64,000 bases of DNA. Origin: Parathalassolituus penaei (GTDB lineage Bacteria; Pseudomonadota; Gammaproteobacteria; Pseudomonadales; Oceanobacteraceae). Shown here piece after piece: positions 17,606 to 26,505 of this stretch; within the stretch, counting starts at the first letter, position 1; each line of letters starts with the position of its first letter. The position numbers and the translations under genes were made by a program. Under the pieces are notes generated by a model that made no database searches, was not told the origin of the DNA, and saw nothing but the letters and a program-made list of their open reading frames with translations. The stretch is taken from assembly GCF_026626885.1 (NCBI RefSeq), contig NZ_JAPNOA010000029.1, positions 62,001-126,000 of the forward strand, written 5' to 3'.

Positions 17606-18344
17606 GGGAAAACCTTGTAGTCGGATCAAATTCGGCCGCCAGTATACTGTATGCCGTATGTCGTGATCGCAGATTCCGGGCTTGATTCGTCAGCTTCTGC
17701 CTTGATCTATACGCGCCCTATACCTGCCATACACCTGCCCGATGCCTGCCATACACCTGCCCTTTCGCTGACCAATTGCTTGTCCATTTCATGATCAGGG
17801 TCGTTTTTTCACGGGCTTCATGACAAATTTTTACATCATCCAGCATCCCGTTAGACTCTATTCCTGCCAACGATGACTGACTCAAATTGTTACAAACCAC
17901 AACCATTATCATCTGGGCAATATATCGCCAGGGCTTACCAACACTGGCTTTTTACAGTTTTATACACATAACCCAACCAGAATATATCTTCCACACAGCG
18001 TTTTTTTCCGGAAACGCTGCGTTCGTGAACTCCGGTTGTCGCTGCCATACATTCTGAATACTGTTAACGGACAAATATAAATAAGGCCGAGCATATCCTG
18101 ACAAGTTGTCATGAAATACCGCATCGACTATAAGGGAGCAGCCATGAATCATATCAACCCGATTGATTACATTTCCGATCCACAACGGCATATCGGCTCT
18201 CCTGCTCACGGGCACTGACACTTCCGATTTCAACTTCGACATCTGAATACATCATCACAGGTACAACCTGGGATATTGTTTATCCAGACGAAGCATATCG
18301 ATGTACAAAATATAAAAACAAAATAAAAACCAGAGGAAACTCCC
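17606..18344. other. Long intergenic region between ung and the tannase-like gene
   Basis: About 740 bp with few features. An 18-bp direct repeat (CCTGCCATACACCTGCCC) occurs at 17723-17740 and 17745-17762. The part after 17900 is AT-rich and probably carries the promoter of the downstream lipoprotein. Minus-strand open frames of 64 and 96 codons here have no convincing ribosome sites or family resemblance. Confidence 0.5.
18144..18218 (+). CDS. Possible 24-residue peptide
   Basis: An ATG at 18144, well spaced from AAGGGAG (18132-18138), opens 24 codons (MNHINPIDYISDPQRH...) ending at TGA 18216. The ribosome site is good, but there is no homology I recognise and so short a frame can arise by chance. 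It could act as a leader peptide for the downstream gene. Confidence 0.2.
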   Translation: MNHINPIDYISDPQRHIGSPAHGH

Positions 18345-20060
18345 ATGAAAAAACCATATCAGATGCTGCTGAAACCACTGGCTGTTGCCATTACTACCGC
18401 TGGCCTGCTGGTTGGCTGTGGCAGCGACGATAACAAATCCAGCAGCACTTCTACGGCTGCGGTTGCCGATACCGAAGATACTGCACTGGCATTTGATGCC
18501 AGCAACTACACCACTGCGACCATCACTGTTGACGGCGAAAACATGACTGTACGCCAGTACAGCATGGTGTACGTGGCCAATCCGATTGCCATGGCATCTG
18601 CCAACCGCATGGGTAGCACCAGTGTGGTTACCAACCCGTACATCTACCAGACTATGATTGTGACCGTGCCGGAAGCGTCGCTGGAAAACCAGACCACCGC
18701 CTTGTACTTCATGGTTAACAACGGTGGCTGGTTCAACAGCCCGGCCACTGCTTCAGTAACCGATGGTGGCAGCTACGTCAGCACCTCGGACTCCGACAAC
18801 GTTGGCGCTGCTCTGAAAGCCGGTTACGTACTGGTCGACGTTGGTACCCGCAGCCGTGGCCTGCGTGCCGAAGATGGAACTTATGCCGGTAAAGCGCCCG
18901 CTCCGGTGGTCGATGCCAAAGCCGCTATCCGTTACCTGCGCCTGAACGACAGCCTGATGCCTGGCTCTGCTGAGCGTATCGTTGTAAACGGCACCAGTGG
19001 TGGCGGCGGCCTGACCTCTGCTATCGCTGCCAGCGGTAACAGCACTGACTTCCTGCCATTCCTGGATGCCATTGGTGCCGCCGGTGTAACCGGTTCAGGT
19101 GATACGCTGGCCAGTACCATCAAGGATGACGTGTTTGCCGCCGTCGCTTACTGCCCAATCAACAACCTGGGTAACGCCGACGCCGGTTATGAGTGGCAAT
19201 ACAACGCCATTCGCAGTGATTCCAACACCGGAGCAATCAGTGGAGTGGCTTACTCGGCTGGCCCACAGCCTGCAGCTTCTGCCGAAATCGCCGCGACCTT
19301 CCCGGAATATCTGGCTGGTCTGGGTCTGAAACTGGATGACGGCACATCCCTCACCACTGATAACATCAACGATGAAATCGTGGCCCAGCTGAAAGCTGAA
19401 ATTGAACGTCAGATTGCAGCCGGTGTAGCCGTACCTGCCTATGGTGAAAACTTCTCCGTTACCCAGCGCGGTGTAACCTCTGAAGTGATTAACGACTGGC
19501 TGGTACTGAGCGGTTCAGGTACTTCTGCCACAGTAGAAAGCATCGACTTCGAGAAATTCCTGAAGTTTGTTACCACTCCAATTGCCCTGAAAACCGTGGT
19601 TGCCTTTGACGCCACCGCCGTTAACGGCAACACCAGCGTCAGTGGTGAAACCAACCTGTTTGGTAACGAAAACTACGAATACAGCAACTTTACTGCCTGG
19701 TCCTGGGACAACAACGAAGTGGTGGCTGACGGTTCCGGTACTGACGACACCGGCGTTACCTGGGCGGATTACATGAGCAGTTCGGACGGTGAAGACCTGG
19801 CTACCCAGCTGAAGCTGATCAACCCGCTGTCTTACCTGAATACCGATGCTGACAGTGCTCCACACTGGTATATCCGTCACGGCATGATCGACCGCGATAC
19901 CGCCTTCGCCATGCAGCTGGCTCTGTATACCGCCGTGAAAAACGATCCGAACGTGCAGGATGTATCCTTCAAACTGCCTTATCTGGTACCACACAGCGGT
20001 AACTACGATGTGCAGGAAGCCTTTGCCTGGATCAAGGAAACGCTCGACGCGGCCAACTGA
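18345..20060 (+). CDS. Tannase/feruloyl-esterase-like alpha/beta-hydrolase lipoprotein
   Basis: The 571-residue protein starts at ATG 18345 after GAGGAA. A signal peptide with lipobox LVGC (Cys25) predicts a lipid-anchored extracytoplasmic protein. The hydrolase core has the nucleophile motif 'VVNGTSGGGGLTSAIAASG' (Ser218). A C-terminal acid/His pair lies in 'HWYIRHGMIDRDTAFAMQL' and 'YLVPHSGNYDVQEAFAWI', as in subtype B tannases. Such enzymes hydrolyse ester bonds in gallate or other phenolic esters. Exact substrate is unknown, and a lipase or general esterase is possible. Confidence 0.8.
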   Translation: MKKPYQMLLKPLAVAITTAGLLVGCGSDDNKSSSTSTAAVADTEDTALAFDASNYTTATITVDGENMTVRQYSMVYVANPIAMASANRMGSTSVVTNPYIYQTMIVTVPEASLENQTTALYFMVNNGGWFNSPATASVTDGGSYVSTSDSDNVGAALKAGYVLVDVGTRSRGLRAEDGTYAGKAPAPVVDAKAAIRYLRLNDSLMPGSAERIVVNGTSGGGGLTSAIAASGNSTDFLPFLDAIGAAGVTGSGDTLASTIKDDVFAAVAYCPINNLGNADAGYEWQYNAIRSDSNTGAISGVAYSAGPQPAASAEIAATFPEYLAGLGLKLDDGTSLTTDNINDEIVAQLKAEIERQIAAGVAVPAYGENFSVTQRGVTSEVINDWLVLSGSGTSATVESIDFEKFLKFVTTPIALKTVVAFDATAVNGNTSVSGETNLFGNENYEYSNFTAWSWDNNEVVADGSGTDDTGVTWADYMSSSDGEDLATQLKLINPLSYLNTDADSAPHWYIRHGMIDRDTAFAMQLALYTAVKNDPNVQDVSFKLPYLVPHSGNYDVQEAFAWIKETLDAAN

Positions 20061-20077
20061 TATTCAGCCAGCATACA

Positions 20078-20152
20078 TTGTCCTGCACTCCTCCCCGTGC
20101 AGGACAATTGTCTGATTACCGGATAGTCATTCATTTGAATATCCGGTTTTTA
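20078..20152 (+). terminator. Double terminator after the tannase-like gene
   Basis: The first hairpin, TTGTCCTGCAC/GTGCAGGACAA (20078-20107), is an 11-bp perfect stem without a long T-run. The second, ACCGGATA/TATCCGGT (20118-20147), is followed by TTTTTAT. Confidence 0.85.
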
Positions 20153-20434
20153 TATTCAAGCCCTCCCCGATAACAACCACTCGCCCACAAAACCTGCTCA
20201 CATATCCTGCCGACACGCCCCCGCGATATTCCTTGCCAAACGGTTACCAGACAGCGCTATCGCGCCATACGGAAAGCAGAACCCCGAATATGAACAATCC
20301 GACCACACAAGACTGTTATGACATCACACAGTCTGATCGGTATTTACCCAGAATTACACGTCTTCAGCACTGTCTGACACAGGAGCTTTTACAATAGAGG
20401 GCCAATTATCCAACGCCCCACCAACAGGATTTGT

Positions 20435-21577
20435 ATGAATATCCGTGCCCTGGCTGCTTCTTCCGTTATCACATTGGCAACCTTGCCGTGGCTGAGTGGT
20501 TGCCAGGTCACACTGGGGGATGCCACCACTGAAGAATCCTCCAGCAGCAGTTCCGATATTCTGACCGCCTCAGTGTCACTGGGTGACTGTGATCTGGATA
20601 CCCAGGCTGAATCCGTGGCCTGTGCCGCCAATGCGTTCCTCGACACCCTGAGCAGCAGCGAACTGAGCAAGGCCCAGCTGTCCTGGTCCGACTCAGAAGC
20701 CCGCACCGTCTGGTCGAACCTGCCAGTGGGCACCGTGACCCGTAATGGTCTGCGCCTTGATGCCATGAGTGATGAAAGCAAAACCGCGGCGCTGGTGCTG
20801 GCTCGCGCCGCCCTCAGTGATGCCGGTTACGTTGATATGATTGGAGGCTTCGCCGCCGACGAATACCTTAACAGCGTCAAGGGTGCTTCCGGTTACGGTG
20901 CCGAGCTGTATTACGTGGCGATTTTTGGCGATCCATCAGCCGATGGCGACTGGATGCTGCAAATCGGTGGCCACCACATGGCCTACAACATCACCTGGCT
21001 GAGCGGCCAGGGCTACCCGTTCCCACATCACAAGGGCGCCGAACCCAAAGCCAGTTTTACGCTGGATTCTGCGACCTATGCGCCTTTGAAAGATGAAGCC
21101 GATGCTCTGGTAGCCGTCTTTGACTCACTCGACAGTACGGATCTGTCTTATGCCTATCTGAGTGGCGAAAGTTACTCCGACGTTCTGGTTGGCCCGGACA
21201 ACGGCAGTGGCACCCTGCCCGACAACTATCCAAGTGGCAGTGACCGCGATGGCATGCTGGTATCCGATATGAGCACCTACCAGCAATCGCTGGTAAAAGA
21301 AGCCATCCGTCAGTGGGTTGAAGATTATCCGGATGACATCGCCGATGACCTGATGGACGCCTACACCTCGGATGAAGCCTTTGCCGATACCTACGTGGCC
21401 TGGGCAGGCACCCAATCCAAAGGAGTCGATGTGGATACCAGCGGTACCTACATGCGTATTGATGGCCCACGTCTGTGGATCGAAATTGCCTGTCAGGGTG
21501 GCATCGTTATCACCAACGAAACCCACTACCACACCATGTTCCGCGACAAGTACTACGATTATGGCAACAGCCTCTAA
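20435..21577 (+). CDS. DUF3500 lipoprotein
   Basis: The 380-residue protein starts at ATG 20435. Its signal peptide ends in lipobox LSGC (Cys23), followed by a Ser-rich linker. The rest matches my recollection of DUF3500: 'YYVAIFGDPSADGDWMLQIGGHHMAYNIT', 'GQGYPFPHHKGAEP' and a C-terminal 'RLWIEIACQGGIVITNETHYHTMFRDKYYDY'. The repeated His-rich motifs (GGHH, FPHHKG, THYHT) suggest a metal site. It overlaps the next gene by 17 bp, so it is coupled to a HupE/UreJ-like membrane protein. Function is unknown; metal handling is inference. Confidence 0.82.
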   Translation: MNIRALAASSVITLATLPWLSGCQVTLGDATTEESSSSSSDILTASVSLGDCDLDTQAESVACAANAFLDTLSSSELSKAQLSWSDSEARTVWSNLPVGTVTRNGLRLDAMSDESKTAALVLARAALSDAGYVDMIGGFAADEYLNSVKGASGYGAELYYVAIFGDPSADGDWMLQIGGHHMAYNITWLSGQGYPFPHHKGAEPKASFTLDSATYAPLKDEADALVAVFDSLDSTDLSYAYLSGESYSDVLVGPDNGSGTLPDNYPSGSDRDGMLVSDMSTYQQSLVKEAIRQWVEDYPDDIADDLMDAYTSDEAFADTYVAWAGTQSKGVDVDTSGTYMRIDGPRLWIEIACQGGIVITNETHYHTMFRDKYYDYGNSL

Positions 21578-22934
21578 CGCTCGTTATCTGAATTGGGTCT
21601 GGTGTAGCCTGTGCTGCTGGTTGCTGCTGGCCAGCACCAGCGTGTTGGCCCATCCGGCCGATAACAGCCTGATTCAGATCGACATTCGCGATAGTGGTTT
21701 GCGGGTGCACGTGCAGCTGCCAGTTGAGCAGCTGTACATGGCCGAACCCGCGCTGTTTCCGAAAGGACAGGCTTTTGACAGTATCGATGAAGCCCTGCCA
21801 GCCTGGTCGGACTTCGATCAGGCCGCCATGATCAGCTACCTGAAAAAACACCTGCATCTGTTTATGGCTGCTGATGGCCCTGATCCGTTAAATCCGTCGG
21901 CCTTGCCACGGGTACGATTGGCAGCGCAGCCGCAGATCAACAACATGAGTGTGGTTGTCAGTAACAACTCACTTCAGTTCAAGGCTCTGCTGGATGTCCC
22001 CTTCCCCGACCCCGGTATTCGTAATAGCCGCGCCTGGCGCTGGCTCGTTGATACCAGCCTGATCAACCATCGGGTACGTAACCATAAAACCCTGATCACC
22101 CTCGGCAGTGACGCTCTGCATGGCCGGGATGGCAGTGATCCCGGCGTACTGGGGATTGTCGGATACCAGAGTGCACCACTGGTGATCACCAGTGATCCTG
22201 GTAGTTCGCTTACCCTGCTCACCACTCTGATCAAACAGGGTGTGATGCATATTCTGGCTGGCTTCGATCACCTGTTATTCCTGATCTGTCTGCTGCTGGC
22301 TGCGCCATTACGGATTCGTCAGAAACGTTGGGAAATTGAACCGGATCGTCGGCAGGCACTGTGGAATCTGCTAACGCTGGTCAGCGCCTTTTCCCTCGGT
22401 CATACCCTGACGCTGGCATTGGCCAGCCTCGGATTTGTCAGTGTGTCCTCACATACCGTAGAAATTGCGGTGGCCGGATCTTTGCTGATTTCCGCCGGGT
22501 ATTTGTTATGGCCACTCAGCTGCCATCGCATCACAGTGGTCGCAACCCTGTTTGGGCTGGTACACGGCCTGGCATTTGCCAGTGAACTGGGGAATGACGG
22601 TTTTGCGCTGCCACGCCAATTGTTGATGCTGGGCGGGTTTGCGATCGGTATTGAACTGGCGCAGGTCGGAATCTGTTTGCTGGTCATGCCCTGCCTGCTG
22701 GAACTGGCGCGACACCGAGCCGGCATTTATCACCGCCTGCGTCAGGGGGGAGCTGTTTTTACGCTGACCCTGGCAAGCGGCTGGGCTATCGAACGCACGT
22801 TCAATGTGAGTAATCCCTTACAACTGCTGCAAGACCAGTTACCACTGATCCTGCTCGGTATTTATCTGCTGGTTCTGGCCAGCAGCCTCGCCAGTCTGGC
22901 CAGCCGACCGGCCAGTCAGCCAACCGTCTCCTGA
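21561..22934 (+). CDS. HupE/UreJ-type multi-pass membrane protein with periplasmic N-terminal domain
   Basis: The 457-residue protein starts at ATG 21561 inside the end of the DUF3500 gene. A signal peptide ends near VLA-HPADNS; the following His may become N-terminal. A ~200-residue extracytoplasmic domain leads to about seven helices with the HupE/UreJ_2 motifs 'GVMHILAGFDHLLFLICLLL', 'SAFSLGHTLTLALASLG' and 'LVHGLAFASELG'. HupE/UreJ proteins move nickel or related metals. The conserved histidines within helices fit metal transport. With the His-rich lipoprotein upstream it may form a metal acquisition pair; this is inference. Confidence 0.83.
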   Translation: MATASNARYLNWVWCSLCCWLLLASTSVLAHPADNSLIQIDIRDSGLRVHVQLPVEQLYMAEPALFPKGQAFDSIDEALPAWSDFDQAAMISYLKKHLHLFMAADGPDPLNPSALPRVRLAAQPQINNMSVVVSNNSLQFKALLDVPFPDPGIRNSRAWRWLVDTSLINHRVRNHKTLITLGSDALHGRDGSDPGVLGIVGYQSAPLVITSDPGSSLTLLTTLIKQGVMHILAGFDHLLFLICLLLAAPLRIRQKRWEIEPDRRQALWNLLTLVSAFSLGHTLTLALASLGFVSVSSHTVEIAVAGSLLISAGYLLWPLSCHRITVVATLFGLVHGLAFASELGNDGFALPRQLLMLGGFAIGIELAQVGICLLVMPCLLELARHRAGIYHRLRQGGAVFTLTLASGWAIERTFNVSNPLQLLQDQLPLILLGIYLLVLASSLASLASRPASQPTVS

Positions 22935-22949
22935 GCCGCGCCGTCGGCT

Positions 22950-23858
22950 TCAGGGCGTCGGTGGAATTTCCCGCTCCTGCTGCATTTCGCTCATCATCCA
23001 TTCCTTGAAGGCCTTCATGCCGGCGGTTAACGGACGATGTTTGCGATACACCAGATAAAACGCCTTGTGAGTATCCAGCTGGATATCAAACGGCACGATC
23101 AGGCGGCCTGAGGCTACTTCGCGCGACGTCAGGGTGCTGTCGGCCAATGCCACACCAAGGTCCTCCTGAGCCGCTGCGGTTGCCAGCTGGCCACTGGATA
23201 ACTGCAAACTGCCTTTGGGCACCAGCGTCGGCACACCGGCCTGTTCCAGCCAGTCCTGCCATTCCCACTTGCGTTTGCTCACGTAAATCAGCGTGTGGTG
23301 ACGCAAGTCTTCCGGCTTGTTGAGCGGAAAACGGCCATTCATCAGGCGCGGGCTACATACCGGCACCAGCATGACCTTGCACAGGAAGTGGGTTTCAATG
23401 TCGTCCCACTCACCATTACCGTAATAAATGGCGATATCGGTGCTGGAGCGATTGAAATCGATCAAACCCATTGAGGCATTGATCTGCAATTCAATATCCG
23501 GATACAGCTCCTGAAAACGCGCCATATGAGGCATTAACCAGCGAGTCAGAAAGTTGGGGGCCACACTGATCTGCACCACGTTATGGCCCTGACTGGCGGT
23601 CAGACGACGGGTGGCAATCTCGATTTCATCCAGCGCCGGTTTGATCATATTGAGGTACTGCTCACCGGCAGCCGTCAGTTCAACCTTGCGCTTCTGGCGG
23701 CTGAATAACTGTACGCCCAGATATTCCTCAAGTGTCTTGATCTGGTGGCTGACCGCCGAAGCCGTCACCGCCAGTTCGTCAGAGGCCGCAACAAAGCTGC
23801 AATTACGCGCCGAAGCCTCAAAAACCCGCAAGGCATTCAGGGGAGGAAGACGTCTCAT
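22950..23858 (-). CDS. LysR-family regulator, GcvA-like
   Basis: The 302-residue protein starts at ATG 23858 after AGGAG. The N-terminal winged helix reads 'RRLPPLNALRVFEASARN' and 'LAVTASAVSHQIKTLEEYLG', typical of the GcvA subgroup. The effector-binding domain follows, with 'SVAPNFLTRWLMPHMARFQELYPDIEL'. It is divergent from a 47-residue protein across 128 bp, so that gene is its likely target. The inducer is unknown. Confidence 0.92.
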   Translation of the reverse strand: MRRLPPLNALRVFEASARNCSFVAASDELAVTASAVSHQIKTLEEYLGVQLFSRQKRKVELTAAGEQYLNMIKPALDEIEIATRRLTASQGHNVVQISVAPNFLTRWLMPHMARFQELYPDIELQINASMGLIDFNRSSTDIAIYYGNGEWDDIETHFLCKVMLVPVCSPRLMNGRFPLNKPEDLRHHTLIYVSKRKWEWQDWLEQAGVPTLVPKGSLQLSSGQLATAAAQEDLGVALADSTLTSREVASGRLIVPFDIQLDTHKAFYLVYRKHRPLTAGMKAFKEWMMSEMQQEREIPPTP

Positions 23859-23986
23859 GGCAACTCCTGCGCACACTCAACTAATTAGATATTCTCAGCA
23901 TTCTGGTTAGAAAGCATCGCTTTTTCAAGTGCCCATGGCGCCTTACCATACTCTCATTCCTGAACAGAAATGAATGGAGCAACACC

Positions 23987-24130
23987 ATGAACCACTTTGA
24001 TACTGATCTGCACATCCAGCAAGCCCGTGAAGTGCGCAGCGCCTATCTGGCCTCTCTGTTTGCCGCTGTAGTAGCCCGCATCCAGTCTGCTTTCCACATC
24101 AAGTCTCACACTCTGGCCAACAGCCACTAA
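23987..24130 (+). CDS. Small 47-residue protein divergent from the LysR gene
   Basis: ATG at 23987 follows a GGAG site. The product (MNHFDTDLHIQQAREVRSAY... to ...ANSH) is predicted to form one amphipathic helix with a hydrophobic run LASLFAAVVA. Its start just upstream of a divergent GcvA-like regulator, good ribosome site and codon use argue that it is real. I recall similar small proteins beside such regulators in other gammaproteobacteria but no function. It could be a small membrane or stress protein. Confidence 0.6.
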   Translation: MNHFDTDLHIQQAREVRSAYLASLFAAVVARIQSAFHIKSHTLANSH

Positions 24131-24373
24131 GAGACTCCGACAACACGCCAGGCATTTGGCCGGCTCGAGGATACGTCCTCTGGAGCCAGGCACAAGCCTG
24201 AGCAGTGATGACAATTACGCAATAATCTCCCGCTTCTGTACGTTCCCCAGCCCTGGTTCCAGGAGCATCGCGTTGCCTTCTCAGGCTGAATTTTTTTCAC
24301 CGACTACATACAACCCGGTTTGACCTTCCCCGGTTTCTGTACCAGCACTCCACCCGCCGCATGACTCGCGTCC

Positions 24374-24403
24374 AAATAAAAACCCCCAGCCGAAGCCAGG
24401 GGT
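24374..24403 (-). terminator. Terminator of the Spy/CpxP-like gene
   Basis: On the minus strand ACCCCTGGC-TTCG-GCTGGGGGT (with two G-U pairs) is followed by TTTTTATTT. It lies 40 bases after the gene's stop. Confidence 0.88.
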
Positions 24404-24442
24404 AGTCAGTGTGATTGCTCAGCGTTGATACAGCCGGATCAA

Positions 24443-25159
24443 TCAGCCACGCGGGCCACGATCATCCTGCTGGGTACGCTTTTCACCCTTGCCGTGATCA
24501 TCCGCTTTTAATTGCTGGCGTTGCTCATCGGTCAGCAGCGACAACATATGAGTGCGAGCTTCACTACCACTCACGAACATCTTCTGCTGCAGGCTGGCGA
24601 GATTGCTATAAGCCTGATTCAGGGCTTTTTCATCAAACTTGTCGGCAGCGTAAAGATCACGAATGCGGTTGTTGACCTTCATGACCTCGCCCATCAGCTC
24701 CCAGTTCTTGCTGCGAGCTTCATCCTGAACACTGGTCATGGCGGTACGCTGTTCAGCGGTCAGCTCCAGCTTGCCAAAGGCGCGCTCGCTGCCAAACATG
24801 TCTGGTCCCATACCACCACGGCCCATGCCACCGTGCATTCCACCCTGCATACCTGGGCCCATTTCACCACGGCCCATGCCACCGTGCATTCCACCCTGCA
24901 TACCTGGGCCCATTTCACCACGGCCCATGCCACCCGCCATTTCACGACCATGACGACCATCACGTTCGCCGCGCTGACCATCACGACGGTCAAAACGGTC
25001 ACCATCGTGACCACGGTCTTCGCAGCTGCGTTGTTGATCATCGGCCAGTGTTTCGGTGGTAGCGTCCTTGGCGATCACGACCAGAGATGCAGTACCCAGT
25101 ACGGCAGCCAGAACGCCACCCATCAGGATTTTGCGGGAACTGAAAAATTCATTGCTCAT
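24443..25159 (-). CDS. Spy/CpxP-family periplasmic protein with Gly/Met-rich repeats
   Basis: The 238-residue protein is placed at ATG 25159, spaced from GGAG; an ATG at 25171 is also possible. It has a signal peptide or anchor, then an acidic/Arg-rich stretch. Next come three 17-residue repeats of the type MGRGEMGPGMQGGMHGG (about 82-125). A C-terminal helical domain has two LTxxQ motifs ('LTAEQRTAM', 'LTDEQRQQL') as in Spy and CpxP. Those are envelope-stress chaperones; the Met-rich and His-containing insert is reminiscent of copper-binding or silver-binding proteins. A periplasmic chaperone or metal-stress role is inferred. Confidence 0.82.
   Translation of the reverse strand: MSNEFFSSRKILMGGVLAAVLGTASLVVIAKDATTETLADDQQRSCEDRGHDGDRFDRRDGQRGERDGRHGREMAGGMGRGEMGPGMQGGMHGGMGRGEMGPGMQGGMHGGMGRGGMGPDMFGSERAFGKLELTAEQRTAMTSVQDEARSKNWELMGEVMKVNNRIRDLYAADKFDEKALNQAYSNLASLQQKMFVSGSEARTHMLSLLTDEQRQQLKADDHGKGEKRTQQDDRGPRG
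24816..24935 (-). repeat. 51-bp in-frame tandem repeat inside the Spy-like gene
   Basis: The units begin at 24816, 24867 and 24918 with an exact 51-bp period. The first two are identical over their full length and the third is partial. Each encodes 17 residues, so copy-number change would keep the frame. Confidence 0.92.
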
Positions 25160-25633
25160 GGCTTTCTCCATATACCTTTTTACAGGTTTTGATTACCCGA
25201 AGAGTTCGTCTGTTCGGGTTGACAAATCCAGTATACGGAAGCAAATCCGGAGCACATCGGGGTTAAACACGCTATTGCAGACTTTTGCCCGTGTCGACAA
25301 AGCCATATCCAATCTTTACGTACAGGTTTTATTTTTTAAGCTCTGGTTCAGGTTAAATTCGATAAAACCACCCGCATATTGATTATCAGGCTAATGATAA
25401 AGGCAGGATATAAACAGAAGGGAAAATTCTACGGGAACGGTATTCTGAACCATTTGCACACGTCCGGCAAAACAATCGCCGCTATCGATACCTTGATCAA
25501 TGTCCTGTATCGATACAGCCCTGTCTCGAATTCACACGTTTGTAACTTTCAGCGGAAAGCGTCCAGTGGCAGAATCGGTTGCTGACATTACTAACAGAAC
25601 ATCTGATCAACAGATGCAGTGGATGGGTGAGCT
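25160..25633. other. Intergenic region upstream of the truncated haemoglobin gene
   Basis: About 470 bp between divergent genes. It is AT-rich around 25320-25460 and probably contains both promoters. I see no RNA gene or clear regulator site; a 68-codon open frame at 25379 lacks support. Confidence 0.4.
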
Positions 25634-26089
25634 ATGACTGAAATTCCCATGGATTACCGGATTGGCGATAACGCCTATCTGGCCGCAGGCAAGCAGGAAG
25701 GTATCGAAACCCTGGTTAACCGTTTTTACGACCTGATGGACAGTCGCACAGACGCGAGCAGCCTGCGTCAATTACATCCGGACAGCCTCGACCGTGCCCG
25801 CCAGCGTCTGGTGTGGTTTTTGTCAGGATGGTTGGGAGGCCCGGCGTTGTACCAGCAAAATGTCGGCAACCAGAGTCTGGCCATGTCCCATGCACAGGTC
25901 GCCGTCACCCGAGACAGCATGCAAGCCTGGCTCGATTGTATGAGCCAGGCCCTGCAGGATTGTGGCTATCCACAAAGCTTTCACGATTATCTGATGCATC
26001 GTTTCACGACGCCCGCACACTCCATGCTGATGATGGCCGAATATCAGGCTCGCCCGACCAGCACTACTCCGTCCTTCTCTGCGGTGTAA
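25634..26089 (+). CDS. Group II truncated haemoglobin
   Basis: The 151-residue protein starts at ATG 25634. The globin core shows 'IETLVNRFYDLMD', 'RLVWFLSGWLGGPALYQQ' and 'LAMSHAQVAVTRDSMQAWLDCM', where the His of MSHAQVAVT is the expected proximal haem ligand. The Trp eleven residues later (QAWLDC) is typical of group II. These proteins bind O2 or NO and are tied to NO detoxification or oxygen sensing. It stands alone. A link with the nitrite module 11 kb upstream is possible but not shown. Confidence 0.85.
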   Translation: MTEIPMDYRIGDNAYLAAGKQEGIETLVNRFYDLMDSRTDASSLRQLHPDSLDRARQRLVWFLSGWLGGPALYQQNVGNQSLAMSHAQVAVTRDSMQAWLDCMSQALQDCGYPQSFHDYLMHRFTTPAHSMLMMAEYQARPTSTTPSFSAV

Positions 26090-26505
26090 CAACAGCTCAA
26101 TGGTTTGCGAATACTCACAGACCATTGAGATAACCTCCTGTAAATATCCAGCCGTTTTATCTGACCTGCCCGATTAAATAAGACCAATCGCGTCACAGTT
26201 TCCACATGAGCGTCCAAGCCGAAACGTCAACATCCGCCAACATGAGTCAAATAACGGCTGATCAACGGCATTTTTTGTTCTTGCCTGAGACAGGACTGCG
26301 GTTAGAATCGCGCTTTCGATTACATCCATGCATGGTGAGGATGACCAACCTGCATAATCTTTCAGTCACCCGCTGACTGATCACCTCAGCTCAACAGGGA
26401 TTGTTGAATATGCTTCAGACCAGGACGCTTATCCATCGTTTGGGGAAACTGCTTCCCCCACGCATTCAATACCCTCAGTACCGCAATTTTCAGGGAGATC
26501 TGTGC
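26090..26505. other. Intergenic region with one hairpin after the globin gene
   Basis: CAATGGT (about 26098) and ACCATTG (about 26121-26127) form an inverted pair that might end globin transcription, but no T-run follows. The rest up to 26505 shows only a GGGAG ribosome site for the next gene. The frame of that gene is open upstream to 26401, but the upstream part looks non-coding. Confidence 0.4.

Noticed and set aside
17952-18242. 96-codon minus-strand frame upstream of the tannase-like gene
   Set aside because: No ribosome site, no recognisable family, and it lies in an AT-rich likely promoter region.
25379-25585. 68-codon plus-strand frame upstream of the globin gene
   Set aside because: Composition is unlike neighbouring genes, there is no good ribosome site, and it occupies a probable promoter region.
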